From NCBI GenBank assembly GCA_032158125.1, contig JASKOT010000004.1, forward strand, positions 620,001 through 684,000: DNA of 64,000 nt, in the 5' to 3' direction. Position numbers and translations under genes: made by a program. Under the pieces are notes generated by a model that saw nothing but the letters and a program-made list of their open reading frames with translations, did not search any database and had not been told where the DNA came from. Source of the DNA: Papiliotrema nemorosa (Eukaryota; Basidiomycota; Tremellomycetes; Tremellales; Rhynchogastremaceae). Below, piece by piece: positions 9,404-20,941 of this stretch (the stretch's first letter is position 1; the number at the start of each line of letters is the position of its first letter).

Positions 9404-11247
9404 ATGATGAACTTGGCTCGATCTCGTGCTGCTCTCCCTCGACCTGCCCGGCTGCTCCAATCTGCCTCTGTCGCTCGACGAGGGTACGCTTCGAAAGATG
9501 TCGTCTTTGGCAACGATGCTAGACAGGGTATGTTGAAAGGTGTCGACATTCTGGCAAAGGCCGTCTCTGCTACGCTCGGACCCAAGGGACGAACCGTTAT
9601 CATTGGTCAGTGGATCGCTCGATCTCAAGAGGTTCACGGTGCTGACGTTGCAGGTCAAAGTTTCGGTGGGCCCAAGATTACCAAGGACGGTGTCTCGGTA
9701 GCCAAGGCTATCACACTCAAAGACCCAGTCGAGAACCTCGGTGCTCGGTGAGTTCTAAAAACTATGAAATTTACTCCATACTGACGCTCAGGCTGGTCCA
9801 GGACGTTGCATCCAAAACCAACGACACTGCCGGAGACGGAACCACCACCGCCACTGTGCTTGCTCGGGCCATCTACTCTGAGGGAGTCAAGAACGTTGCC
9901 GCCGGATGTAACCCTATGGATCTTCGACGTGGTGCTCAAAAGGCCGTCGAGAAGGTCTTGGAGGTTCTCGAGGCCAACAAGCGAGTCATTACCACTTCAG
10001 AGGAGATTGCTCAAGTCGCTACCATTTCTGCCAACGGTGACAAGCACGTCGGCGGTATCATCGCCACTGCTATGGAGAAGGTCGGCAAGGAGGGAGTCAT
10101 CACTGTCAAGGAGGGCCGAACAATCGAGGATGAGATTGAAATCACGGAAGGAATGAGGTTTGACCGAGGATTCTTGTCGCCCTACATGATCACCGACGCC
10201 AAGAACCAACGGGTCGAATTGGAGAAGCCCTTTATCCTCCTGTCAGAGAAGAAGATTTCGGCACTGCAAGATGTCTTGCCGTCGTTGGAGATTGCCGCTC
10301 AGACCAGGCGACCATTGTTGATCATCGCCGAGGATGTCGATGGAGAGGCTCTCGCTGCTATCATCCTCAACAAGCTTCGAGGACAGTTGTCGGTTGCCGC
10401 CGTCAAGGCCCCAGGTTTCGGTGACAACCGAAAGTCCATTTTGGGTGATATCGCCATCCTCACCGGTGGTACCGTTTTCACCGATGAGCTCGACGTCAAG
10501 CTCGAGCGAGCTACTCCAGAGCTCTTCGGTTCGACTGGCTCAGTCACCATTACCAAGGAGGACACTATCATTCTCAATGGAGAGGGTGACAAGGCTGCCA
10601 TCCAAGCTCGATGCGAGCAGATTCGAGGTGTCATCAACGACACTACCACTTCCGACTATGACCGAAGCAAACTCCAAGAGCGATTGGCCAAGCTCAGCGG
10701 TGGTGTTGCCGTTATCAAGGTCGGAGGCTCGAGCGAGGTCGAGGTGGGAGAGAAAAAGGACCGATACGACGACGCTTTGAACGCTACTCGAGCTGCCGTC
10801 GAGGAGGGTATCGTCCCTGGAGGAGGAACGGCTTTGCTCAAGGCTTCCAACGTGCTCGAGAACCTTACCGTGGATAACTTTGACCAAAAGCTCGGTGTTT
10901 CCATCATCCGAAAAGCCATCCTTCGACCTGCCCGAACCATCGTCGACAATGCCGGTGAAGAGGGAACCGTCGTCGTCGGAAAGCTGTTGTCCGAGGAATA
11001 CACTAACGCTGAAAAGTTCAACTGGGGTTACGATGCTGCCACTTCTCAATACAGGGATATGATCTCTGCCGGTATACTCGACCCTCTCAAGGTCGTCCGA
11101 ACTGCCTTGGTCGACGCTTCGGGCGTTGCATCATTGTTGACAACTTCGGAAGCTTGCATTGTAGATGCAGAGGAGAAGGGTCCCGCTGGAGGAATGGGGG
11201 GTATGCCGGGCATGGGCGGTATGGGAGGAATGCCAGGTATGATGTAA
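9404..11247 (+). CDS. HSP60: 60 kDa mitochondrial chaperonin (HSP60, GroEL family)
   Basis: ATP-dependent chaperonin of the mitochondrial matrix. Exons 9404-9605, 9654-9747 and 9792-11247 give 583 residues, normal for the family. The first 27 or so residues (Arg/Ala/Ser-rich, ending ARRGYAS) are a mitochondrial presequence. [10 protein letters not shown], the ATP-binding [16 protein letters not shown] and [13 protein letters not shown] segments are intact. The C-terminus is the typical Gly-Met repeat tail ([10 protein letters not shown]). The first ATG of an ATG-ATG pair was taken as start. Codon choice is strongly biased to C-ending codons, as expected for a highly expressed gene. The long ORF on the other strand is a shadow of this bias. 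Confidence 0.98.
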
Positions 11248-12890
11248 TGAGAGAGTAGAGATCACTTGCATTGGTAGTAGTAGGTCAGAAGGAAACGAAA
11301 AACAGGACGACATGGTAGACGACGTACAGTACTCGAGCACGAGTACGTTCATAGTTGTGGTGGACCGGTATTATTTTGGTCCATGCATCTTCCTCACTTC
11401 TCATTGCCTTTATTCACACGTTCATTAATCATTCAATCGCAACAGCTGTATGTACACTTGGCGGCCGAGCGTGTCACGCTTCTGAAGCTGGTAGCTGAGC
11501 CATGAGAGCGTGAAGACTGTTACGACTCATGCACTGGTACGACTCGGGTATGGGTACTACGCAGGTACCCGTGCTTCCCGTCGTGCATGACGAACTCCAT
11601 CAGCATCTTTCGCTGTCATAAGCGCTGGCGGATATCACAGCTGACAGAGTCTTGGCACGCCATTACCAGAAAAGACTGGAGGTGTCTTCATCAGCTGCCC
11701 AACGTTGTACGACTTCAACAAACATCATGTAACTTAATAGCCCACGAGTCGTGCTGCAACGTACGCCCTCCGAATTATGGGGAACGTGCAATGCCTGAGC
11801 TCACAGGTCTGGCGTGTATACAAGGGTGACCATACGACGCACTCCGACGAAAGCCCAGACTTGCCACGCGGCCAGACAGCAGACCGACGTCTTTCGTTCT
11901 TCCTTCACCCTGAGTATGTCAGCCGTCTGTTATTCGATTCTCACAGACAAAAGTTGAGAGCTGAGTGACTCTTCGGGGCCCGCTCTACGTGATCTGCGGT
12001 GAGTTACCACTAAAGGACAGGGCCCACTGCACAAGTTATACCGAGTCAAGGGGTTGTTTTTCCGAATGAGAAATGTCTCAGCAACTTTTTCAGGGAGAAC
12101 GAAAGAAAAAGGTGCTGGAATCCGGTGTGTCTGTACCTCGCCCCCGCCCACGGTGTCTTCTCCTCTGCGGCGTGGATGTTTATCAGGACGTCGCGAATCC
12201 GGAAATTCGGGTACACGCTTACAGCCACAGAGGCTGGTGTGAAAGGCGAACAATAACAATCTTCGGATACGTACCAGATAAACGGTGGTCGGCTCAACAG
12301 GACAGGTCGAAGTGCATGGCTGTTGGCCCGAGTTGGGGCTTGTGAGTCGTGCCTTGTACCTTTTGTGTGTTTCCCTGGACGGGTGTAATTTTGATCGGAT
12401 CCGAATTTGGATTACCCCCCCCCCCTGCGGATCGCGTGCGGCCCTTGGGTTTTACCGAAAAAGAAACAAAAAAGATCTACGGCATATGTCCGTTATGCAT
12501 TTTCGTGGGATCTCGCCCGTTCGACCCAAAAACAGCCCTGGCATGCACATTCCGGTATAGCTTACCTACCGCCAGAACATCTGGAAAGGGCTGGGTGGGC
12601 GTTCGGTGGAATGCCGCCTTTTTTTTTTCCTTGGGACGTCGCATTGCATACGGTATGGCTAGGCGGAATATGCCTGTGTGTGCCGAAAGAAACGTGTCGT
12701 TTGATGGGACCCTTGTGTCCTGCTTTGTTCTTGATAATATGGGTCTATATATATCATATCGCCCGGTCGCGCACTTTGCTTTGTTCCCCGACACGTACAG
12801 CTGCAACTTGTCATTCGACTTTACATTCGACCGTCTGAACTCACTTCAACCTCTCATTTCATCCCATATCCACACCACACACACTGCACC
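11248..12890. other. 1.6-kb intergenic region
   Basis: No gene is supported. It contains an 11-base C run (12415-12425), a 10-base T run (12619-12628), a short hairpin with 6-bp arms at 11552-11570, and the TATA box listed next. The ORFs in 11.6-12.9 kb overlap in all frames and lack family marks. Confidence 0.5.
12746..12754 (+). promoter_or_regulatory. Candidate TATA box of the small secreted protein gene
   Basis: TATATATAT lies 137 bp upstream of the ATG at 12891, followed by a CT- and CA-rich leader. Position and strand fit the next gene. Confidence 0.5.
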
Positions 12891-13392
12891 ATGCGAATCG
12901 GTACTACCCTTGTCTCCTTCTTCACCTTGACCTTCTCTATCCACTCTGTCGTCTCTGCTTCCCCTGTTCCAACCACCCAAAACGGCGCAGTCGAACTTGT
13001 CACTTCCCTCCCAACATCCCAATGCGACTCTTCAGAATGTATCGACTGGAACGCTCTCGCTGGGAAGACACGAGGCAAGATGTTGGATGTCGATACCATC
13101 TATGTGACGGACGATCAATCTCCTTCCGAGAGCACTGTGAGTTCCTTTCACCCGTGCTTTCACTGTGAGTCCGTGCTAAAGGCAGTGCATCCAATGTGAG
13201 ACGGTTCAATCAAACGGGTGGCAAGTCTTCTTGGGGTCTTTGATATCTACCACGACGCAATCTCTCGACTTGATCACTCGACCCGTTCAAACTGTGCTAC
13301 AAAAGACTGTGTTTAGGCGAATCGAGGTGGAAGCGGGATCATCTTTCGAGAAGATGTTGAGGGAGAATGAAGGGTCTGATCTGTTCCTTTGA
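12891..13392 (+). CDS. Small secreted cysteine-containing protein, function unknown
   Basis: A two-exon gene (12891-13136 and 13186-13392) for a 150-residue protein. The first 23 or so residues (MRIGTTLVSFFTLTF to VVSA) form a clear signal peptide, with likely cleavage before SPVPTTQ. The mature part has four cysteines in two pairs: CDSSEC near residue 44-49 and CIQC just after the splice join. This suggests one or two disulfides. The C-terminal half (LGSLISTTTQSLDLIT, VLQKTVFRRIEVEAGSSFEKML) looks folded. I recognise no family. It stands alone between two long intergenic regions, behind a TATA box. It could be a cell-surface or effector-like protein. Confidence 0.8.
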
Positions 13393-14766
13393 CGGCCTGA
13401 TCTATTCCGTGCCTGCAAATCAGGAGGCGGTGCAACGCACGGTGCATCGCGCGAAAGGACTAAGGGTGACACGCAGGCAGTGTCAAGGAGATGATATCTA
13501 CGAGCCAGTGTAATAGATTACAACGACGCATGCATGACCATGACGATGAATTGGCCTCGATCCAGTCAGTCCACCTCGTTCCCACGATGTCCAACAATAC
13601 CAAGACGTCCTCGTCAGTCTCTTCAACACATCTGTATAGCGTTATACACGTTCTTCACAATGAGCACTCCGATCGTGTGTGGTCGGTGCATTAAGATTTC
13701 AAGTATAGCACACACGCCGTAGTTCAATTCACAAACAGACGGATATAGAACCCCCCACCCATGCGTTCTGCCGCCACACCCACTCACGTAAAACGCGAAA
13801 GCAGTGCAGAATCCGGAAATAACTTGGGCATCCGAATTCGGTGGTAGCGGCCCGAGTATGATGGTGAACATGACGGATGTGGAATGCAAAAACGCGCTCC
13901 AACAAGATGCTTGTACGGCGCTTGATGCTTGATGCTTGATGGATGCATAGTCGTGTCTAGATTTCTGTTCGTGGTTGTTCTTGGTTATTCTACGCCACTC
14001 GTCGCGGGCGCCACGGTGGACCCGCCATTTTTTCGGATGAACGTCCCCGGACAATTCTCCAGCGCGAAAGTTCTCTCTTTGAAACCGCACAGAGACACGT
14101 CCAAAGTGTTCTTCCTCCGCGGCTAGCGATGACCGATGCTAGAGGCCGCCAACAAGATCCACAGGAAAGTTTCGGGGACACGAAGAAACTGTAGTTGAGT
14201 CTGTGTAGAACAGCTTTTACCTGTCCGACCACAGTCCCAATTGTGATTCGATACGAGTCAGCCTTCTCGACCTGTGTCGACTGAATCTCGCCTTGCACCC
14301 CTCAGGCAATAATGCAGATCCTCATGACGCCGATTCGAAAAATCTCGTACCAAATGTGCTCGCCACCGAGAGTGCTATATATAATTGGACATCATTCTTC
14401 TAGATCCCTTTCTTAGGTCCCTGACCCTGACTGCTGTCAGATCCGGATCGTCGGCATCTGATTGATCGGACCACAGCGATTAAACCAAATGTTAGTCTAC
14501 GGCTGCAGTCTTAGTGGCACTCAGCTCCCAAGGCGACGACATGGCATATTGAACAGCGGGAAATTGTGTAGACTTGGTGGTGGACGAGACGTCATTGAAG
14601 ATGAGTGTAGTCATAACCGACGTCGGGAGATCTTACCGATGCAAACTATACGTGACATTGCCTAGAGGAAAATACAAAACACATTTCCTCGTAAAAGGCC
14701 CATTCAACCTTGGGCCACTGTGAATCGCCTAACCCAATACGTCGAATCGTGATCGTTATTCATTTC
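13393..14766. other. 1.4-kb intergenic region
   Basis: No gene is supported. It holds three tandem copies of the 7-mer CTTGATG at 13921-13941 and a TATATATAA stretch near 14375. A 65-codon ORF from about 13932 begins with a hydrophobic segment but has no other support. Confidence 0.5.
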
Positions 14767-17700
14767 TCACATTTGGGCCGTAGCCACAAGACCCATGACC
14801 CCGACGCAGCCCGCCCACAGTAGGTCGACCAACTGTCGGCCCTTTCCGCTCAACCCGTTCCCTCGCCATTCTTCATATCCCGTCGGACCCCATGCGGATT
14901 CGCCTTCACAAAAGCCCAATCTGTCCAATCCTTCCAGGACAAACTCTACCCCAGAAGATCTCGAATGGCAAACAGCAATAACCGTGGGGAATGTGCGTCC
15001 AGCTAATATAGTCGAGGTTGGAGCGGTAGACAACGACGATACCTCGTTATCGTCTGTGCTGGGTAATGATCGAGCATTGTAAGCAGGCGATTGCCCTGAA
15101 CCAAGGGATGAAGGCGCTCGACCGGATGTTGCTCTCGAAGTTGTTGGCGAAAAGGACGATGTCGGTCCCGTGAAGGCCGCATTCTCACTTCGCACCTCGT
15201 CCGTGTCGACCACTCGGGCCACTATCCTGAATGACCGGAATGGAAGCGGATTGACTGCGCAGGACAATTTACCTTCGACCGAATTTACCGAGTTTCCAAT
15301 TTGCGCTTCAGAACTTTGGGCAGATCCAGCGAGTCGTTCGCGCAGATCCCGCTGATCCCGCTTTAACGCTTCCTTATCTTTGGACGCGCGGCGACGGAGT
15401 AATTTCTGAAACTTCGGCAACGAACCCGAACTTGACGGTTCGACCGATTTGCTGGAAGGGCTGACCACACCGACAGGCTCAGATCCATGCCGGGAAGAGA
15501 CGGACGATGTAGCGGTCTGCGGTCGCTCATCGACATCAGAATTGAATGGGACGAACCAGACAAGTAAAGCCTGTCTCGATCCATCGACGCTTCGACTGAT
15601 ACTCGAAGGGATCGTTTGAGGGGTGGTAACCGTGTCCTCGTCCGCAAGCGGGATCACCATCGCCACAGCCTCGTCGGGAACACCCTTCCATGCTTTGCCT
15701 TCGCGGTACACTGGGGCGTCCCCGACCGAACTACTACCTCGAGGGGACAGTCGCGGTCGATCAGGCAGGGACGCCGTATTAAGGTAAGCCGTGGGTGGGT
15801 GTCGAGATGCGTCGCTAGTGTTCGAGGATGTCCGACTAAGTTTTTCGATCAATGCTGCGGGAGCCGTCTTGACCTGTCCTCGACTCTGCTTGTCTGCGAA
15901 CCCCTTTCCAGATGGATGAATGTAGTCTTTCGGCTTCGATAGGCTGGGCGACCAGCTTTGAGACTGCATCTTCTCCCTTTCCCGCTCTTCCCGCACCGCA
16001 CGCTTCTCCTCGCCCGCGGTAAGAGTGCTCTTCAGAGCTCGTTTGAGGGCACCGCCAAAGCCACCCTTCTTCTTCTCTTCTTCGCGATCCTTGCTTTCGC
16101 TCCTTTTATCCTTGCGTTTGTCGGAAGACGCTGCTCGACCTGAAGCGGCAGAAACGCTTGCACGTCCGCGTTCTCCTCGCTGAGGCGGAGGTACCAGAGC
16201 GGCATCTCGTGACGAGTCTTGTTCGCCTCGACTCGCTTGACGATTCTTCTTTGGCGTAAGGACACCTACGAGCGGTAGGCTCGAGGAGAACGCTCGAGCG
16301 GTAGAAGCCGAATCTGCTGAGCCTATCCTTGAAGTGCGTTCTGGAGGTCCCAGTTGATCGCTTATACTGACTCGAAGCTGAGGATCAGAGGGAGCAAAAT
16401 GTCCCGCGGATTGAAGGCGATATCGAAGAGGAATGGATATACCCCCCGATTCGATATGCGCACATTTCGATGTGAGAACAAAGCAGTCTGTACCGTTGAA
16501 CCCGGATATCGATGATGATGGTTCGGAAAAGGGCGCAATTTCGGATTGTCCGTGTTGCGTTTCTTCCAGTTCATATTCCCGGCTTCCGGACTTGCGGACC
16601 TTCCATACAGACCCGGTCTGAAGCGACTTTACATCTCCGTCTTGATACAATTCATAACGTCCAGCACCTGAACTGTCCCACTCTGCCTTGGGCTGACGAG
16701 CAGGAATAACGGTCGCGCTAGAGGCTCGAGGGGGGCAAGCCCGGAATGTCCATTCACCTCGTCGTCCTCCATATTCGTCGTCGAATTCTCCCACAAATTT
16801 GGCAAAAGTGTCTTCGTCTTCCCCTCCACCGAGCTTCAAAGTGGGTGTCGCGTTGATAGCATGCGTCTGTGTGTGCATCACGTCCACGGGAGCGTTTGAC
16901 GATTTTCTCGATCCACCCAACTGAGCCTGAGAGCCCGCAAGGATAAAGTCGATATCGAACTCAGCCAAATCAACCGGAGCGGGTGGATGGAGCGAGGGGG
17001 GCAGAGGATGAGGAAGAGGATCCGCCTGTAGGTTGCGAGAATTGAGCAGGTGGTTTGCGCGATGCAGAGCCAGGGTAGAGGGCAGCAAGCGTGGTCCGGG
17101 GTCGGATAGGGGTAAGAGTGGGGGCAGCGGTCTTTGCGGAGCCCTGAGAGAGTTCTGAGAATGAGTGAATGCCTTGTATTATGTGAGGGTACCTACCGGG
17201 TCTTGATCTGATTCAGCTTCGTCTTCGAACTCCTCTGGATCCTGTTCACCTTCAGCCTCCAAATCCAGGTCGCTTATCATAGCCTCAGGTTGTGCGATGC
17301 CGGGAGTCTCGTCAACCTCGCGTGTCCGTCTTGAAGGTGCTCGGCCCAATCCGCTTCCAGGGATGGCCACAGGAAGACTGCCCCGCCGAGGAGCCAACTC
17401 TTCCAATGATCGAGGGGATAACAAGGTGGAGACGGAAGGCTCGGAAGCTGTTGCAGGAGCATCCAGGGAACGTGCCGCCGCAGCTGCTGTATTGATCTTC
17501 TCCCAAAGCATCAAGGATTGCCGGCGCAGGTTGTTGCCAGGCACCGCAGGACTGGCAGCTGCTCCGAGCATTCCAGTCGGCCCAGCGAAGCTGAGCCTTT
17601 CTCTTGCTCGCTTGCCGTCATGCCCGTAGGTAGCCGCCAAGAATGCTCTGCGTTGACGCTCCGCTTCTTCTGCCTCGGTTTCGGCGAATGGGTCTGTTCC

Positions 17701-18795
17701 GCTTTTGAGATACAGCGAGTTCTTTCGACTTGTTGGGGATAGGTCTAGGTTTTTCAAAGCGGCTGTAGCTGTCGATGGACCGGACGAAGGAGCACCCGAG
17801 CCAAACCTATATCCTTCGTCTGGTAGTTGACCCTCTTCCACCAGGCTACTCCTCGGAGGGGGCAAGCTGGGATTCCAGGTCTTTGTCGTGGGTCCATTCC
17901 AAATCCCGTAATGCAAATGAGGCAGACTTCCTCTTCTGATTTCCCCTCCAGACAGAGGCGATCCACCTGCTAATAGTTGTCGAGGCGCGCTCTCTGCTGT
18001 CCTGGTTCTCGCATGCATTGGAGGAGGATCTGAGCCATCGCTGCTCGTCGGCCGGGAGTGGTTCCTTCCCGAGGCATGTGCGCGAGTCGGGGAAGGTGGA
18101 GCGAGGGTGGGTAAGGACGGGGTCAACGAAGAGCGACGACGTTCTCGATTGAATCCAGGAGGTAAGACAGTGTTCGGACGTGATTGAGTTAGGGTTGAAC
18201 ATGTGCTTGTCGAAGAGCCCCTCCTAGCCGCGGCAACAGGATCTAAAGGATCGGAATTTGGCGTATGAGCGTATGGCTGATAGGAAGGTGAAAAGCCGAC
18301 ACTTCGAATAGGATTGTTTGGATTAGGGGGGACGGGTGAGATGACGTGTAGACCTAGAGGAGTCATGGATCCGCGTCTGGGATGTTGGGTGTGTATGTAT
18401 AACGAAGGATGAGCGACGGCGACGACGGAAGGAACAGCTGGAGCTGAAGAAGGAGAAATGGTGGGGTGACTGGGAAAATAGATCAGCCCCGTTCTGATTG
18501 AAATAGGTGGAGGAAAGACTCACGGATCATCCTCACTTGCTTTCCTGGCTATAGCTCCTTCTGAGCTTGGTCCAGCAAGGGGAGGTGAATTCAGCATGGT
18601 GGTCGATCCAGGGACGGGGATGGAATCTGTGGAATGGCCTGCTGGTGTCGTACGGGGTGAAGGAGGATCGTGGTATGCTCCAGGAGGCGCAGTGGAACGA
18701 AAAGGTGGAACCTTGGATGCGGCTCCCGGAGAGCTGCGACTTCGCCTCCTGCTTCCACTGCTACTGCTCTCCCCAGCTGTGAGAGGGATGTCCAT
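14767..18795 (-). CDS. Large Ser/Pro-rich protein of unknown function
   Basis: Three exons (18795-18524, 18469-17197, 17154-14767) join in phase to give about 1,310 residues. The first 430 residues are low-complexity, rich in Ser, Pro and Arg, with many R-R-x-S sites that could be basophilic kinase targets (for example RRGSMTP and RRQSLM). The middle has two more ordered stretches: GRYELYQDGDVKSLQTGSVW, then CFVLTSKCAHIESGGISIPL. Next is a charged basic segment (KRKDKRSESKDREEEKKKGG). Another ordered part is NPLPFRSFRIVARVV. The end has hydrophobic stretches (VEFVLEGLDRLGF and LLWAGCVGVMGLV). I do not recognise the family; it may be a scaffold or signalling protein. The gene structure is better supported than any role. 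Confidence 0.82.
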
Positions 18796-20941
18796 CTATT
18801 TGAGAGGGTCGGAGTGACGGACAATGGAGATTGAGGGATGGGTTGCGAAACAAGGGAATCTCCCTTGACCCCCCAGGAACACCGTGTGATGGCTTGCCAG
18901 AATTGGATCTCGGTGACGGGGTATTGCAGTGTTGTGATGGTATGCGGACACGACCTGCCTCACTTGGGCCGTAGACGAGAAGAGGGAGATTTGATCGGCA
19001 AAGAGTTGAGGGTGGGTAGGTATCCGAATTTGTTTGCGATCAACCCGACATGTACATCTAACCGCGAAGGAAACGACCGAGGCGAGCTAGGATGTCGGAA
19101 CAGAGACTCCCAAGCTGAACGGGGAACCGATGAAAAGGGGGGGATTGTCGCGACGACAAAGGAGATGATCGACAGATCCTGGGTCGAGCACGTCTTGGGA
19201 TGTCGAGGTTGATGTGCCCTTTTTCGCCTAGCGCAGGAGTTCGTTGCTCCTCACTTTCTTCTGCTAAAACGGGTTCCTTGGCCAAGAGAGAAAAAGCGGT
19301 CAAATCAGATCCTCCCTTTCCTACTTGGTTTCTTTCTTCCTTGAAAAGATCTAATCCTTACTTTTCGGATGGTCGGATGTTGCGAACGAGGTAGAGAGGG
19401 GTAGGATGATCAACAATGGAATGCAAATGGATTGAGTTGGTATGGAGAGTCACGACCTTCAGGTTTGAGACGGGGTGAGGGGAGGATGCACAGCGGGCAA
19501 AGGCAGAAAGTGACAGCAACCCGACAGGACAATAATCGTCGAGAGGCGGGAGAGCAGAGGCTGTGAGGGTCAAGAGGGGATTCATTTTTCAACTAAGAAT
19601 TCCATCACTACGCAGAGGAAGGGGGACAGGGGAAAACCCCATGGACGACCACGCCGGGAACTGATCCAGGGGTCAACAAGTTTAGGCGCAACACCAGAGA
19701 CCATGCCTGGAGAAGGTTTCAGTGGATATTTCCGTTTTAGGTTAGATCAAAACGATCCAGACCTCGTTTTACCCTGAGACTTGCATCCCCTCAAGTTAGC
19801 GGCCCTTGTGGACGTTTCTTCCAGGCACATCGTGATTTTCCCTCTCTCGCTCCCAGACTTATTCCGATGGCATGCCTCTCTTCAGTGAATAACTCGTAAC
19901 GTATAGGCAGAACTATGATTCGAACAGCCGGAAGGGGTCACTCTGGAGTCTATCGCTTTCACGCCTGGCCCATGTGCAAAATGGAAAACTATAATCTGCA
20001 CCGAAACGTCCTGAAATCCATGAGAAGATCGTGCATAGACAAGCGGATGATCAGTGAGGGAGGCTAGGCAGGGGCACGAGGAACATCACAAAGCAGCTGT
20101 GCGAGTGATGTTCAACCGACATAGCTTATTTAATTGCGACGCGATTCCCGAAACGCAGACTGTTTTGTCGCCCTGAGTCACCATTATTCAGGCAGGGACG
20201 AGCTGAACCGGAAATGTAGCCGGTCGACCATTTCATGCTTCACCTTCTCGAAAGACACCTTTACCCTCAGTCGCGTCGGGTGCAAAATCCTCCGTTCTTG
20301 GCCTGAGATCTGTACACGTTGCACCCTACACGTCTGTCCGGAAGCGACCAGATCCCAGTCCTCCCCGAAAGACGTATGCTTGAGAGATGTGTCATCTCCG
20401 AAGTATGTAAATGCTCCGATATGAGCGTCATACTTCTGAAATGGTCCGGGTCTGTAGGAGTCCTCCTGTGAGCCACTGACGCCGACCGTCTTGGATGGGT
20501 AGGTGGAAGGTGTTCATGGACATCTCGGACTTTTTCTGATGGAGCCACGTTGCATGGTCTTTGGGGGCGCTATAGCTGAGTCTTCCCTTTGCAGCGAATC
20601 ACTTGGCATTCTACAGGAAAAGACCCGACGGCAGCGTCGGATGAAAGATGTCCTCACGGGCACGAGAGTGAAGGGTCATACATGGCATGATAATCTACAT
20701 AGCACGGTGATATCTCGGATCCCTCGTTCATCTCCTCGCTCCCGCTCATAGCTCGGTCGTCACATCGCTGATAGAGTGTCATACCGGTCGTGTCGCTCAG
20801 ACATGATCATTCGGAGGTGTCGATCTTGGTATGGTCGGTCGTTCAGTCATCGCTTCTCTGTTGGCATCCTCCATATCTTCCCGTCAGTGGGACCTGTTTC
20901 GAGTGTCTTTGACGGCGGTCACACTGCTCATCAGCGTATAT
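18796..20941. other. 2.1-kb intergenic region
   Basis: It lies between the 5' end of the large Ser/Pro-rich gene and the 3' end of the next minus-strand gene. Only short overlapping ORFs are present, with no family motif or convincing spliced model. A non-coding transcript or long leader cannot be excluded. I see no tRNA or repeat. Confidence 0.45.

Noticed and set aside
10540..11049. 169-codon ORF antisense to HSP60
   Set aside because: It is a shadow of strong codon bias in HSP60: Ser/Asp-rich, without family marks or its own signals.
11552..11570. GGGTAC...GTACCC hairpin as a terminator
   Set aside because: Only 6-bp arms, no U tract, and hairpin terminators are not used by RNA polymerase II.
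12349..12930. 193-codon plus ORF ahead of the secreted protein gene
   Set aside because: It reads through the TATA box and leader of the real gene and has no conserved content.
13932..14126. 65-codon ORF with a hydrophobic start, possible tiny secreted protein
   Set aside because: Start context is poor and sits in a CTTGATG repeat; there is no intron or family support.
13623..14298. Overlapping minus-strand ORFs of 100-155 codons
   Set aside because: Composition is random-like, frames conflict, and no splice model or motif was found.
18838..19303. ORFs of 124 and 81 codons upstream of the large Ser/Pro-rich gene
   Set aside because: Promoter region; no homology and no splice consistency.
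19900..19950. ATTCGAACAGCC stretch resembling a tRNA T-arm
   Set aside because: Stem bases do not pair on either strand and no cloverleaf fits.
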